Below are positions 1-9,413 of a stretch of 64,000 nt of DNA, piece after piece (the stretch's first letter is position 1; every line of letters starts with the position of its first letter). This DNA is from Shewanella gaetbuli (GTDB lineage Bacteria; Pseudomonadota; Gammaproteobacteria; Enterobacterales; Shewanellaceae). The DNA lies in the NCBI RefSeq assembly GCF_023284065.1, contig NZ_JAKIKP010000011.1, positions 61,052-125,051 of the forward strand. Reading direction: 5' to 3'. The position numbers and the translations under genes were made by a program. The notes below the pieces were generated by a model that worked only from the letters and a program-made list of their open reading frames with translations, was not told the origin of the DNA and ran no database searches.

Positions 1-2
1 TT

Positions 3-1262
3 AAAACCGTACTAAAGGCCGCAATACTGGGGGCGCCTTTGCCTTTATGTTCTTGTGGTGTGATCCCCGCAGCCGTTGGACTGCGCAGAAGTGGCGCGTC
101 AAAAGCCGCTACAACTTCATTTTTAGTTTCAACTCCTGAAACTGGGGTGGATTCGGTCACGGTATCTTATGTTTTACTTGGTCCATTTATGGCTATTGTG
201 CGCCCTATCGCTGCCGTAACCAGTGCGGTGGTAGCGGGTTTGTTAGTGGGCAAAGATGAACAAAATGAAGTCGCTAAGCCTGTAGATGTTGCTGAGACGA
301 AAGCCACTGCTAATGCCGTTGACGGTAACGTTAATGATAAAACTACTGCAGCTAAAAGTCGTTGTTGTGCCAACAAAGAAAGCTCAGTAACTAATGGCTC
401 AGTGGAAGGTCAGGTTAATACTACTCCTATAATGAGTTTACATGCCGCAACAGATACATCGTTAATACAACCTATAACGGCACCGTCAACTAAGGCCACA
501 GCTGAAAGCACCTGTTGCAGTAAGCCTAAAGATGTTGTTGAACCGGTAAAATCAAGCTGTTGTAGCAGCAAAACACCTGTGGCGACAGATGCCGAAATGA
601 AAAGCCAATGTGGGCAAACTGACGAGAAAAATGACTCAGAAAGTTGCTGTGCTTCAACACAAGATATGGCCACTGATTTAAAACAACAATCTATATTAAG
701 TCGAGTTGCAGCAGGGTTGCATTATGCTGCCACAGACTTAGTTAGAGATACCACTTTATGGTTATTAGTCGGGTTATTTTTTGCCGCGTTGGTACAAACT
801 TATGTGCCTGGTGACTTTTTGGCGAAATGGGGTGACGGTATTTTAGCCATGTTAGTGATGGTGTTAGTGTCGGTGCCTATGTATATCTGTGCAACAGCGT
901 CTACGCCCATAGCAGCCGGGTTACTGCTAGCTGGAGTGTCTCCAGGGGCGGTATTAGTCTTTATGATGGCAGGGCCTGCTACCAATATTGCAACCTTAGG
1001 TGTTGTCAGTAAAGAGTTAGGTAAACGCGCTTTACTGGGCTATTTAGGCGGTGTGCTAGGTGTTGCACTGGTTGCGGGGATGGTAGTGAATTATCTTGTA
1101 GCCAACTTTGGTTTTCAAGTGATGCCTCAAATTGGCCCAGAGCACGAATTATTACCTCAAGGTGTTGTGGCAATATCAGGAATAATTTTAGCGGTGTTAA
1201 TGCTGAAAGTCTTATGGGATAAAATTCCCCGAAAACAGCAATCATCAGATTGTTGCTCATAG
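3..1262 (+). CDS. SO_0444-type metal efflux permease, 5' truncated by the window edge
   Basis: The frame is open to the first base, so the true start lies left of the window. The visible part begins just before a GAPLPLCSCGVIP segment typical of the UPF0718/DUF318 permeases, and the product resembles the family called SO_0444 Cu/Zn (or arsenical) efflux transporters. Hydrophobic segments flank a long hydrophilic linker, roughly residues 85-225 of the visible product. The linker carries repeated cysteine pairs (RCC, TCC, SCC, SCC), and the protein ends in DCCS. The second hydrophobic half contains CATASTPIAAGLL and PATNIATLGVV, as expected for the duplicated permease fold. The likely role is inner-membrane export of a thiophilic metal or metalloid; this is inference from family and cysteine content. 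No regulator is visible in the window. Confidence 0.83.
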   Translation, partial: KTVLKAAILGAPLPLCSCGVIPAAVGLRRSGASKAATTSFLVSTPETGVDSVTVSYVLLGPFMAIVRPIAAVTSAVVAGLLVGKDEQNEVAKPVDVAETKATANAVDGNVNDKTTAAKSRCCANKESSVTNGSVEGQVNTTPIMSLHAATDTSLIQPITAPSTKATAESTCCSKPKDVVEPVKSSCCSSKTPVATDAEMKSQCGQTDEKNDSESCCASTQDMATDLKQQSILSRVAAGLHYAATDLVRDTTLWLLVGLFFAALVQTYVPGDFLAKWGDGILAMLVMVLVSVPMYICATASTPIAAGLLLAGVSPGAVLVFMMAGPATNIATLGVVSKELGKRALLGYLGGVLGVALVAGMVVNYLVANFGFQVMPQIGPEHELLPQGVVAISGIILAVLMLKVLWDKIPRKQQSSDCCS

Positions 1263-1287
1263 TGTAACATGTTAAAAAAATTAACAA

Positions 1288-1315
1288 TTAAAAGGCCTTA
1301 GGGCCTTTTTTTGTT
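1288..1315 (+). terminator. Rho-independent terminator after the permease
   Basis: A 7-bp stem AAAGGCC/GGCCTTT (1291-1297 with 1302-1308) around TTAG is followed by a run of T. The remaining bases up to 1604 are AT-rich with no gene that I can support. Confidence 0.85.
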
Positions 1316-1616
1316 GATAATTTCACCGTTCAACAGCCTTAAAAGGTATTCTATTAAGCAAGTTTTTATCTGGCCCCTTAATTGTAACTCCTTGTATCAT
1401 CGTATTAATTCTCATTTGGGCAATGTTTGTTTTTATTAGTGTTTACGAAACAAGATCTGCGTCAAAATTCCATCTAAAAAACATCTTAATCACCTCTAGA
1501 TAACATGGTTTGTGACTATTGTCTCATTGTTAATAAGTTGCACTGTCTATTATTAATTTGGTTATACCTAATAAGTAGTATTCATTAATAAGAAAAATGA
1601 AACTGGAGTGATGATT

Positions 1617-3581
1617 ATGAAAGCAATGAACGTATGTAAAATCGCGTTTCTTATTGCAACTGCAATGGGGGTTGCAGCTTGTGGTAGTGACGGAAAAGAC
1701 GGTGAAGATGGCGCACCTGGTGAACCTGGCCCAAGTCCTTTACCTCCTGTAGTTGAAGCATCTGAAGTAACTAATGTGGAAATGATTAACCACATGATCG
1801 AGGATGGCAAATTAACTGTTGAGTTTGGTATTACCAACGAAGACGGTATTGCGATTACTGGTTTAGAAGATGCCTCAGTATATTTAGCCGCAATGACCGA
1901 AAACGGTATTCAGCGTAGCCGTGACGGTAGTGTTGGTGGTAGCGCAACAGCAGGTGGCGATAGAGCTACTGAAGGCGCAACGCTAACAGAATTAGATGAT
2001 GGTAATTATCAATTTGTTGCACCAATGGCTGCGGTAAAAGCCGATACTGAAGGGTTAATTCGTTTACAAGTGGGGGGTGGCGACATTGCTAAATCACCAT
2101 ACTTAATTATCGATAAGCCTGAAATGACTCACACTACAACAACAGAGACTTGTTATTCGTGCCATGTTGATTATGCAACTTCTAGCATTAAGCACTCTGG
2201 TTATGTGGCGTTAAATACTGAAGGTGAAGTTGATTTTGTTGGCGGTTGTATGGTTTGTCACAACAACGTTAAGCGTGACGTTGATTCTGAAGGTAACTCT
2301 TTAGACACTGGCGGATATGCAAAAAATACTATGCAAATGCTAGGGCATATTAATCACCAGAAGTTTGAAAAAGATTTTGCACCAGCGAATTGTTATACCT
2401 GTCATGCTGAACCTGTAATGAACACCAATATTGCTGGAAACGGTTGTACTGATTGTCACTCTGGCTCAAGCGCTAAAGTAGAAAACTTTTATGCTGCAAA
2501 TGACGACTTTGATGTTCGTGAATTACATGCTAAAGCAGCAGGTATCACTGAGCGTAAAGAAATGCGTGAAAACTTCTACACTGAAACTTCAGCTGTTTAC
2601 TATGACGCAACGTTAGAATTTACTGATCACAAAGATGTATCTTGGGTTGGTGGATATTGTGTTGACGTTAAACTGTTTGATAACTCTGGTGAAACTCCAG
2701 TTCAATTAAACATTGGCGAAATGTATGCAAGCCATGAAGTAACCTACGCTGGCGCTTATGTTAATGCTTACGATAATGAAACTGACTCAATTGTTGCCCG
2801 TGTAATTGGTCATGGCAGTGAAGGTTATGTTGAGCGTGAAGACGGTACTCGTTCAGTTTGTTATGGCCAGCTACTTAATGGCCCAGGTAGCGGATATGAA
2901 AACGCACATTTAACTACCAGCTCACGTGTTACTTTAGCTGACTCAAACTGGGAAGATAATGACGGTAAGTTTGGTGTTTCTTTCACTGGCTTCTCTGAAG
3001 TTGTAGACAACACGCTAACTGCAATCGATAAAGAGTTCTCACGTCGTCACAATGTTGATGCTGAAAGCTGTACAACTTGTCACACCAATGAAACTAACTA
3101 CCACAAAAACGGTAGTTACAATAATGGTGGTGAATCTTGTATTGCATGTCACAACAATGGCCAAGACCGCCGTTCTAAAAACTCAGCACCAGGCTTTGGT
3201 CCAATGGTTCATAGCATGCACTGGGGTGTAGGTAGTTCAGCAATTACTGGTGAGCCTAACTCAGCGACTAGCTTAAATGCTGATAACTGTGTGTCTTGTC
3301 ATACTGAAGTTGTTGATTTAACTGAAGTACCAAACCGTTACATGCTTTCTAAAGCATACAACGGTGGTACTTCAGGTGTGATGACTAGCCCAATTACTGC
3401 AAACTGTTTTGCTTGTCATAACTCAGATAGTGCATTGAGCCACATGACTCAAAATGGTGGTGAGCTAAATACACCTACTACTGCTGAATGGTACACACAA
3501 CCTACCGCTGAATCTTGTTCAACTTGTCACGCTGAAGGTAAGTCTTTCGGTATCGATAAGTTCCATAACTTCGAGCGTTAA
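1617..3581 (+). CDS. OmcA/MtrC-family multiheme c-type cytochrome lipoprotein (nine CXXCH)
   Basis: I chose ATG 1617 because GGAG at 1605-1608 sits 8 nt upstream; in-frame GTG 1608 and ATG 1611 are too close to it. The product (654 aa) has a signal peptide ending in the lipobox VAAC at about residue 25. Six collagen-like Gly-X-Y triplets follow the acylated Cys. A beta-rich domain comes next, then four CXXCH motifs (CYSCH, CMVCH, CYTCH, CTDCH), a second beta-rich domain with two lone cysteines (YCVDV and SVCYG) that could form a disulfide, and five more motifs (CTTCH, CIACH, CVSCH, CFACH, CSTCH). This is the split-beta/heme layout of surface metal-reducing cytochromes, whose usual form has five plus five hemes. 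The likely role is electron transfer at the outer-membrane surface. It stands alone, without mtrA/mtrB partners in view. Confidence 0.88.
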   Translation: MKAMNVCKIAFLIATAMGVAACGSDGKDGEDGAPGEPGPSPLPPVVEASEVTNVEMINHMIEDGKLTVEFGITNEDGIAITGLEDASVYLAAMTENGIQRSRDGSVGGSATAGGDRATEGATLTELDDGNYQFVAPMAAVKADTEGLIRLQVGGGDIAKSPYLIIDKPEMTHTTTTETCYSCHVDYATSSIKHSGYVALNTEGEVDFVGGCMVCHNNVKRDVDSEGNSLDTGGYAKNTMQMLGHINHQKFEKDFAPANCYTCHAEPVMNTNIAGNGCTDCHSGSSAKVENFYAANDDFDVRELHAKAAGITERKEMRENFYTETSAVYYDATLEFTDHKDVSWVGGYCVDVKLFDNSGETPVQLNIGEMYASHEVTYAGAYVNAYDNETDSIVARVIGHGSEGYVEREDGTRSVCYGQLLNGPGSGYENAHLTTSSRVTLADSNWEDNDGKFGVSFTGFSEVVDNTLTAIDKEFSRRHNVDAESCTTCHTNETNYHKNGSYNNGGESCIACHNNGQDRRSKNSAPGFGPMVHSMHWGVGSSAITGEPNSATSLNADNCVSCHTEVVDLTEVPNRYMLSKAYNGGTSGVMTSPITANCFACHNSDSALSHMTQNGGELNTPTTAEWYTQPTAESCSTCHAEGKSFGIDKFHNFER

Positions 3582-3644
3582 TTATATTGATGGCTATCCA
3601 TTATCACCCTAGCCAGATGATGAGATAGCGTTAATATAAACAAT

Positions 3645-3676
3645 AAAAATGGGAGCCATTAGGCTCCCATTTTTTT
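3645..3676 (+). terminator. Rho-independent terminator after the cytochrome gene
   Basis: Stem GGGAGCC/GGCTCCC (3651-3657 with 3662-3668) lies between an A-tract and a T-tract, so it could work on both strands. Confidence 0.9.
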
Positions 3677-4004
3677 ATGTGTAAAAATCTTAAGTTAATT
3701 TAAACTCTGCTTATATGACTTTTTTATAGCTTGAGTTTGGTGATTTATTGGGGTGATAGATTATTTGTTATTATTAATTTTATTTCTGACGTTAATATTT
3801 TAATGGTTATTGTTAGTGTGAGTTTTTACTGTTGCTAATTATATAGCTATCAATACTTTGCAAGTGTTTTAATAGTAGTTGTGTTTAGCAGGCTTTTAAT
3901 AGTGTCAATCTTTTCTTGTTATATTATTTTGTTCATCTTTCAGTCATAAAAATAATGGACCCTCTAGTGAGTATTTAAATTTACTCATAATTAATGGAGG
4001 CATG
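3677..4004. other. AT-rich intergenic gap
   Basis: About 330 nt between the cytochrome terminator and the large exported protein. It is visibly AT-rich. I see no open frame, tRNA or clear repeat. It presumably holds the promoter of the downstream gene, and GGAGG at 3996-4000 is that gene's ribosome-binding site. Confidence 0.5.
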
Positions 4005-7000
4005 ATGAAACGTTTTTATATATTAATATTATTTGCTTTTACAGCTGATACGCTAGCGATGGTTGGTTTTGAAGCTGGCAGAAATAATCTTCAACACTCA
4101 ATTGTTATTGATTTAGCAAACAACCCTAATATCCATATTCGCCATGGAGCTGCAATTGATGGGCTTTATTATAACAATGCATTGGGACAAAAAATCTCGT
4201 TGGGAGGTACTGGGGGAACAAGTAATCAGCTTCCTATTCAAGCGTTAAAGAAACTGGTTATTTATGAAGGTGACTATCGTTGGGGCGGGCGACACATTGT
4301 AAAAATAATTGCCCATTATCAAAATGGCTTGGTGTTGTCTTATGGCAGTGTAAACTATGCCGACAATATCAAGGAGTACACACATTTTATAAAAGATAAT
4401 GTGAAAAGCATTGAAGTGTCTTCGGAAGGTCGTTTTATTGACGGCTTAAAAGTTAATTATGCAAATGTTGATGAAAATACTTCGAACAATAAATCTTTCG
4501 AGTTTTTAGATATTAAGAAAGTGTCATCAAGCTATACCGGCGAAGACTTTCTTTATACCGTTATGCCGTACACTAATAAAATTGGTTTGCTTACTTATAA
4601 TAGACAAAGCATGTTAAATGTTTCCATAAACCAATTAAATTATGAACGTTTAGAAATATTAGAGTGTGGGCCAAGTGATCAGTTTACTGCTCAGCCAGGA
4701 GTCTTTAACCATGAAGGTGAGTTGGGGTTTTCAGGATATGAAAGCACTGATGACTTTTGTCATATCGCCAGAAATAACGAGTTTAAATGGTTGGATGGAA
4801 CGCATTTAGGTGTAAGCACTTGGTATTCAACTAGCCTTGACGGAGACATACAATGTTATTCAACTAATGGCCGAAATTGCCTATGGTTTCCTGACTATTC
4901 AAACAAGTTATCAATAAATACTACTCACTTAATTAATGAATTACGTAATAACTCACAAGGTTTGGCTCAATACCTAGACACTTATAATGAAGTCTATATC
5001 AGAATCACCAATAATGATTGGTTGCAAAAAGTTGTGTTACCTGACTCTGTATCTTTTGGTAAAAGAATGTCTGTGGATGTGGATTCTACCCGCTCAGTAA
5101 ATGTGTATTTACCTACAGGGGAGAGTACTACTGTAGTTAATGGTCAGTTTTATAGTTGGATATATGTTGGAGGGAAATGGATTCAGGAAGGAAAAAACAT
5201 TAACGATAATGTTGAATTTGTACAGCACGCCGAGCCACTAACGTGTGGTGAGCAGCATAGAGGCTTATACAGTTCAACGGGGTATGACGAAGCAGGACAT
5301 TGGTGTCAAACCCTAGCGCAACCCAATGTAAGCCATAGCAAAAAAACACTACAAGCCATGATTGACTCAAAGTTAATTCATATAGATAGGCTGTTCAGTC
5401 AAATGCAGCATTATCAAATTCAGAAACTTGAACAAGATAACCGTTTTACATCTCGAATAAATATACTTCAAGCCCGAGTTAATGCTAAGAAGCCATTACA
5501 AAAGGCTTCGTGCGCTTTTGCTTGGTGGAATGTCCCTGCACTCATAACTTGTTCCATAATTACTAAAGAGCTTAATTCGCTGACTAAGGAATTGAATGCG
5601 TTAACCAAAGAAAAGGCGGATAAACACAGTGCAGTTAACATTAATATTGAGCGTGGGCGCAATACCCAGTGGCATCAATTACATAAGCTTTGGGCACAAG
5701 ATGACGATAGTCATTTTTCTGCGCTAATTAAGGAAGAAAGCACCACCCTTGATGAGCTGATAAAAAACAAAGCCGCATATGAAAAAGATGCTCAACAAGC
5801 TTATGCAGACTATCAGCAAGCTATTCAACAATATATGCGTGATACTAATCCAGCCAATCTGTTTATTACTTCGTTAGAGGACCTTCCTATTGTAGGGCCT
5901 GAGATAAAGCATATTGTTGATTATGCTGAGCACCGCACTGCTAAAAATTTAAGAAAAATGCTACTGGGTATAGCGGGGCCGGTGGGCGAAAGCATTGAAG
6001 GCGATATAGAACTGCTTACCGGTGAAAGCGGGCTAGATTCAGGAGCAATTAAATTCTTAGCGCATGTGTTAGGTGATTTAAGTGATGATGACAGCATAGG
6101 AGAAGCACTAGAAGATATTGTCTCGGATGCGATTAATGACTTAGGTGATGAAGTAGTTGAAAGTCTTAGACAAGCTGATTTATGGCGAGATAATCCGTTA
6201 GAAGATAACTTTATAAAATCAGATTATCGAAATCTTGTTGATTTTCGTTCACAAATGGAGCGTATTGAATATGATTTTTGGAATGGTAGCAGCGAGCAAG
6301 AAATTAATGTTCAAAATGCATTAACTCCTACAGATTTTAATTACGTAAATTACATTCGCAATCCATTAAGTTATAGCCCTACTTCACTTATTGATATGGA
6401 ATACGCTAGTGGAGGCAGTGCTTTTGAAAATAAACTAGCAGCGATATTTAGCCACGCATTTGGTCAAAATTATAGTCAGTTAATGACTCAGCAGGCCGCT
6501 TTTAGCAATTGGAAACAGTCACAAATTAACTTTGAGCTTTATAAAGTGTTAACCTCGCCTGCTTATTTCGAATCTCGTATCCCTTATTGGGTTGATTCTT
6601 CCATGATAGGCCAGCGACCTGCGGGATTTATTTATGATGACAATCATGCCTTTATTGTTATAAACCGTGATTTGGTTGCTGAAAGTGATGCTGATTTTCA
6701 GAAATTTTATTTTGAAGAACTCGGTCATATGCTCAATTGGTGGCGCTGTAAAATATTTGGGGTCAGTGTTAATTTATGTCAGGTAGCAGGAGATGCTGGG
6801 GCGCGTTTTAAAGATGCGGTATTAATTGATCAATCACAGCATGTGGGCGGGTTCGAGTCGTTATTGGCTGAATTACCGCAACATGGAGAGGTTGATATTA
6901 ATACCATTAAATTTACCGATGATTCTTTTGCGACTTTGGAAGGTTGGCCTAGTTATTACACCATTAATGATCACATTGCAGCCGGTGGCAGTTTTTCCTG

Positions 7001-8066
7001 GTTAATGAGACTGGGGCTTGATGTAACCAGTGGCGAGTTTAAGTTTGTTAGTGATGAATTTGATTTAGAGGTCAGTATTACCGCACCCAAAGCGGCCATG
7101 AAAGGTAACCCTTGGGATAAGTCTGCCAATGGCTACTGTAAAACGGATACTGATACTGACTGTAATATGCCCACTATGTGGGTCTCGGTATCATTTCGTG
7201 ATGCGTTAAAACTCTCTGTCGCCAAGCTGCCTCAAATCAAAGACAGTCAATTTGCTCAAGTGGGTTTTGATTTATCGCCAAGAATTGTCAGAAAACATGG
7301 AGGCAAACTGCCTTTTCAATTGAGTTCCGTTAATGGTACTGATTGGTCTTATAAAGGCGACTATTCTATCTATGCCAAAAAATTTACCGCTGGCTTAGAG
7401 GCCAAATTAGACTTGTGGAAAATGGGCCATGCGATCAGCAAGAATACCGCGAGTAAAATACATAAACCTGAGTTATCACTTAAAACAACGCCAGCTTCGG
7501 GCAGCTATTTAGTTGAAATTGCTACCCGTGATAAAGCAGACTTTACCGGCTGGTTAGCTGGAGACATAGCTTCAGCCGTATCAGGCTGTGCTGCAGGCTT
7601 TGCTATTGGCATAGTAGCTGAAGTTGACCCAGTGGTACTTTGCCATGGTTTTTCTTATTTAACGGAAACGGTAGAGTCAGCATTTCAAGGCTTAGATAAA
7701 AAACCAACAATGTTATTTGAAGCCGATGCAAACGTGACTTTGCCTGTGTCACTTGAATATAAATATGCTACCAGTGGAGAAAAGCTGACTCGTCGAGCCA
7801 GCTCAACGGCAGCTTCAGGCCGAGCGACATATAATGCAGATACCGACACCGCCGTTAGTACGATAAGTCAGCCGTCAAATGTGACCGCGGTAAATAATCC
7901 ACAAATAACCTCTTTTAAAAATAAAGCCAGTCGGGCTTTCTCTAAGCTATCAAAAAGCAGTATTTCACCTGTTGCAGTATTTCGCTTTAGAGTGGGTTTT
8001 GGCTACGGAGAAAAAATTATTCAAAAAGGAGAGTATGCATTACCCGCAGCGATTGTGGAGGATTAG
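4005..8066 (+). CDS. Large exported protein of unknown function with lectin-like N-terminus and EExGH motif
   Basis: ATG 4005 gives a 4-nt gap to GGAGG; ATG 4002 leaves only 1 nt. The product (1353 aa) starts with a signal peptide (KRFYILILFAFTADTLA). Residues about 25-150 contain IHIRHGAAIDGLYY, GGTGGT and IEVSSEGRFIDGLKV, which resemble the repeating pattern of jacalin-like (beta-prism) lectin domains. Roughly residues 445-610 are helical and coiled-coil-like, with several cysteines. Near residue 904 is EELGHMLNWW, followed by GDAGARF. This recalls the EExGH...GDEG segment of metallopeptidase-like modules in very large exported bacterial proteins, but classical HExxH is absent. The C-terminal third looks beta-rich. 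I do not recognise the whole protein; it stands alone and is flanked by terminators. Secretion beyond the periplasm is possible but not shown. Confidence 0.75.
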   Translation: MKRFYILILFAFTADTLAMVGFEAGRNNLQHSIVIDLANNPNIHIRHGAAIDGLYYNNALGQKISLGGTGGTSNQLPIQALKKLVIYEGDYRWGGRHIVKIIAHYQNGLVLSYGSVNYADNIKEYTHFIKDNVKSIEVSSEGRFIDGLKVNYANVDENTSNNKSFEFLDIKKVSSSYTGEDFLYTVMPYTNKIGLLTYNRQSMLNVSINQLNYERLEILECGPSDQFTAQPGVFNHEGELGFSGYESTDDFCHIARNNEFKWLDGTHLGVSTWYSTSLDGDIQCYSTNGRNCLWFPDYSNKLSINTTHLINELRNNSQGLAQYLDTYNEVYIRITNNDWLQKVVLPDSVSFGKRMSVDVDSTRSVNVYLPTGESTTVVNGQFYSWIYVGGKWIQEGKNINDNVEFVQHAEPLTCGEQHRGLYSSTGYDEAGHWCQTLAQPNVSHSKKTLQAMIDSKLIHIDRLFSQMQHYQIQKLEQDNRFTSRINILQARVNAKKPLQKASCAFAWWNVPALITCSIITKELNSLTKELNALTKEKADKHSAVNINIERGRNTQWHQLHKLWAQDDDSHFSALIKEESTTLDELIKNKAAYEKDAQQAYADYQQAIQQYMRDTNPANLFITSLEDLPIVGPEIKHIVDYAEHRTAKNLRKMLLGIAGPVGESIEGDIELLTGESGLDSGAIKFLAHVLGDLSDDDSIGEALEDIVSDAINDLGDEVVESLRQADLWRDNPLEDNFIKSDYRNLVDFRSQMERIEYDFWNGSSEQEINVQNALTPTDFNYVNYIRNPLSYSPTSLIDMEYASGGSAFENKLAAIFSHAFGQNYSQLMTQQAAFSNWKQSQINFELYKVLTSPAYFESRIPYWVDSSMIGQRPAGFIYDDNHAFIVINRDLVAESDADFQKFYFEELGHMLNWWRCKIFGVSVNLCQVAGDAGARFKDAVLIDQSQHVGGFESLLAELPQHGEVDINTIKFTDDSFATLEGWPSYYTINDHIAAGGSFSWLMRLGLDVTSGEFKFVSDEFDLEVSITAPKAAMKGNPWDKSANGYCKTDTDTDCNMPTMWVSVSFRDALKLSVAKLPQIKDSQFAQVGFDLSPRIVRKHGGKLPFQLSSVNGTDWSYKGDYSIYAKKFTAGLEAKLDLWKMGHAISKNTASKIHKPELSLKTTPASGSYLVEIATRDKADFTGWLAGDIASAVSGCAAGFAIGIVAEVDPVVLCHGFSYLTETVESAFQGLDKKPTMLFEADANVTLPVSLEYKYATSGEKLTRRASSTAASGRATYNADTDTAVSTISQPSNVTAVNNPQITSFKNKASRAFSKLSKSSISPVAVFRFRVGFGYGEKIIQKGEYALPAAIVED

Positions 8067-8103
8067 TGTAACCGAGTGTTCAGCAATTGATTAATGCCAA
8101 CAA

Positions 8104-8137
8104 AAACCCCACTTGAATAGAGTGGGGTTTATTTTTT
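8104..8137 (+). terminator. Rho-independent terminator after the large exported protein
   Basis: Stem AAACCCCAC/GTGGGGTTT (8104-8112 with 8122-8130), followed by ATTTTTTAAT. Confidence 0.9.
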
Positions 8138-8187
8138 AATACAAAATAATATGCTTTAACCTCATTTGAGGTGACTTATTTTATAGT

Positions 8188-8313
8188 TTACTTATTCTTG
8201 CTTAAAATGCTGGTTTGAGGGGCTTTTTTAGCTTGCTTAACCGCGCGTTTTTCTTTTAAAGAAAGCTTAGGTTGTTTTTTAGCTTCTTTAGAGTTGTTAC
8301 GTTCTTTGCTCAT
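8188..8313 (-). CDS. Small, highly basic protein (41 aa)
   Basis: The reading frame runs from ATG at 8313 down to TAA at 8188-8190. A GGGAG ribosome-binding site lies about 9 nt upstream of the start. The product begins MSKERNNSKEAKKQPKLSLK and ends TSILSKNK, so it is lysine-rich with no membrane segment. Short basic proteins of this kind occur in Shewanella and Vibrio as conserved hypotheticals. I do not know a function; nucleic-acid or ribosome association is only a guess from charge. The clean start signal and regular codons argue that it is a real gene. The 255 nt between it and the next gene hold no other gene. Confidence 0.65.
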   Translation of the reverse strand: MSKERNNSKEAKKQPKLSLKEKRAVKQAKKAPQTSILSKNK

Positions 8314-8568
8314 TTATTGCGCTCCCAAAAATAGTAGGATGAGATTGACACACAATTGACATATTTAAGTGTAAGTCTTTATCTGTAGCCTTACTTTACC
8401 TAAATTGTGGCTGCAGCATAGCATGGAATTTTTAATTTAAATCTAGTGTAGATATATAATATTTTCAGCTAACATTAGCATTATTTGTGCTATTCAAATG
8501 GCATAGATTTTGGCGGCTTAAAAGCTGCTACAATGCCTATGAAATGACATATTAAAAAGGAGCTTGAA

Positions 8569-9024
8569 GTGATTTGGCGCTCACTTAGATTTAAGCAATT
8601 AACCCCAGATGAACTGTATGAGATCGTTAAATTGCGGGTCGACGTTTTTGTGGTTGAGCAAAATTGCCCGTACCCTGAATTAGACGAAAAAGATCGACAC
8701 AGTGATGCACTGCACTTAGTCGTAAATGACCGAGAAGGGCAACTTTTAGGCTACTGTCGAGTACTGCCACCGGGGTTAAGTTATCCGCAGGCTAGTATCG
8801 GACGCATTGTGGTGTCTGAAGATAATAGAGGCCAAGGTATTGCCCAGAAAATGGTGCAAGATGCCATTGCTAAATGCATTGCCAATTGGCCTGAAGCGGG
8901 CATACAAATAGGCGCGCAAGAACACCTCCAGAAGTTTTATCATCAGCTTGGCTTTTACAATAATTCTGAGGTTTACTTAGAGGATGATATTCCGCATATT
9001 GATATGATTTATCAAGCAAAATAG
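8569..9024 (+). CDS. elaA: GNAT N-acetyltransferase, ElaA family
   Basis: The start is GTG, with AAGGAG about 6 nt upstream. At 151 aa the product has the normal ElaA length. It begins MIWRSLRFKQLTPDELYEI and contains RVDVFVVEQNCPYPELDEKD, the ElaA signature. The acetyl-CoA-binding core is visible as IGRIVVSEDNRGQGIAQKMV (motif A, R/QxxGxG/A type). GAQEHLQKFYHQLGF is motif B. The acceptor substrate is unknown for the family. It is probably cytoplasmic and is followed 32 nt later by a small monooxygenase-fold gene that may be co-transcribed. Confidence 0.88.
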   Translation: MIWRSLRFKQLTPDELYEIVKLRVDVFVVEQNCPYPELDEKDRHSDALHLVVNDREGQLLGYCRVLPPGLSYPQASIGRIVVSEDNRGQGIAQKMVQDAIAKCIANWPEAGIQIGAQEHLQKFYHQLGFYNNSEVYLEDDIPHIDMIYQAK

Positions 9025-9056
9025 CAAATTTTCAGTGATTCTAATAAGGAAAGACC

Positions 9057-9374
9057 ATGTCTGATTTTAGCATTAACAGTACTCAGCTCGTATGTGTGGC
9101 ACAATTTGTCGCTAAACCAGGAAAGCGTGATGCATTAGTTGCTGCATTAGCGGCTTTAATACCTGATACTCGTCGTGAACATGGCTGTATTCGCTATGAG
9201 CTAAATGTGAGTTTAGAGGATGAAAACAAAGTGGCTTTTGTTGAAAAGTTTGTCAGCAAAGCAGCTTTTGATGAGCACTGTAGCAAGGCTGCTATTCAAG
9301 ACTATTTTCATAATGTTATGCCTGAGTTGGTGGCATCACATCATGTAGAAGTCTTTAGTGAAGTGATTGCATAA
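9057..9374 (+). CDS. Antibiotic biosynthesis monooxygenase (ABM) domain protein, YgiN-like
   Basis: This 105-aa product consists of a single ABM ferredoxin-like domain. The diagnostic pattern is VAQFVAKPGKRDALVAAL, then TRREHGCIRYELN, then FVEKFVSKAAFDEH. Such proteins form dimeric beta-barrels; characterised relatives act on quinols or heme, but here the substrate cannot be read from sequence. AAGGAAAG upstream gives a reasonable ribosome-binding site. The gene follows elaA on the same strand and is ended by a strong bidirectional terminator. Confidence 0.85.
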   Translation: MSDFSINSTQLVCVAQFVAKPGKRDALVAALAALIPDTRREHGCIRYELNVSLEDENKVAFVEKFVSKAAFDEHCSKAAIQDYFHNVMPELVASHHVEVFSEVIA

Positions 9375-9413
9375 AAAAAGGATTATTCCTTTTAGTTCGA
9401 CATAAATTAATCC

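Noticed and set aside
6715..6730. Classical zinc protease motif HExxH in the large exported protein
   Set aside because: The sequence is EELGH, without the first His; only a variant metallopeptidase-like site can be suggested.
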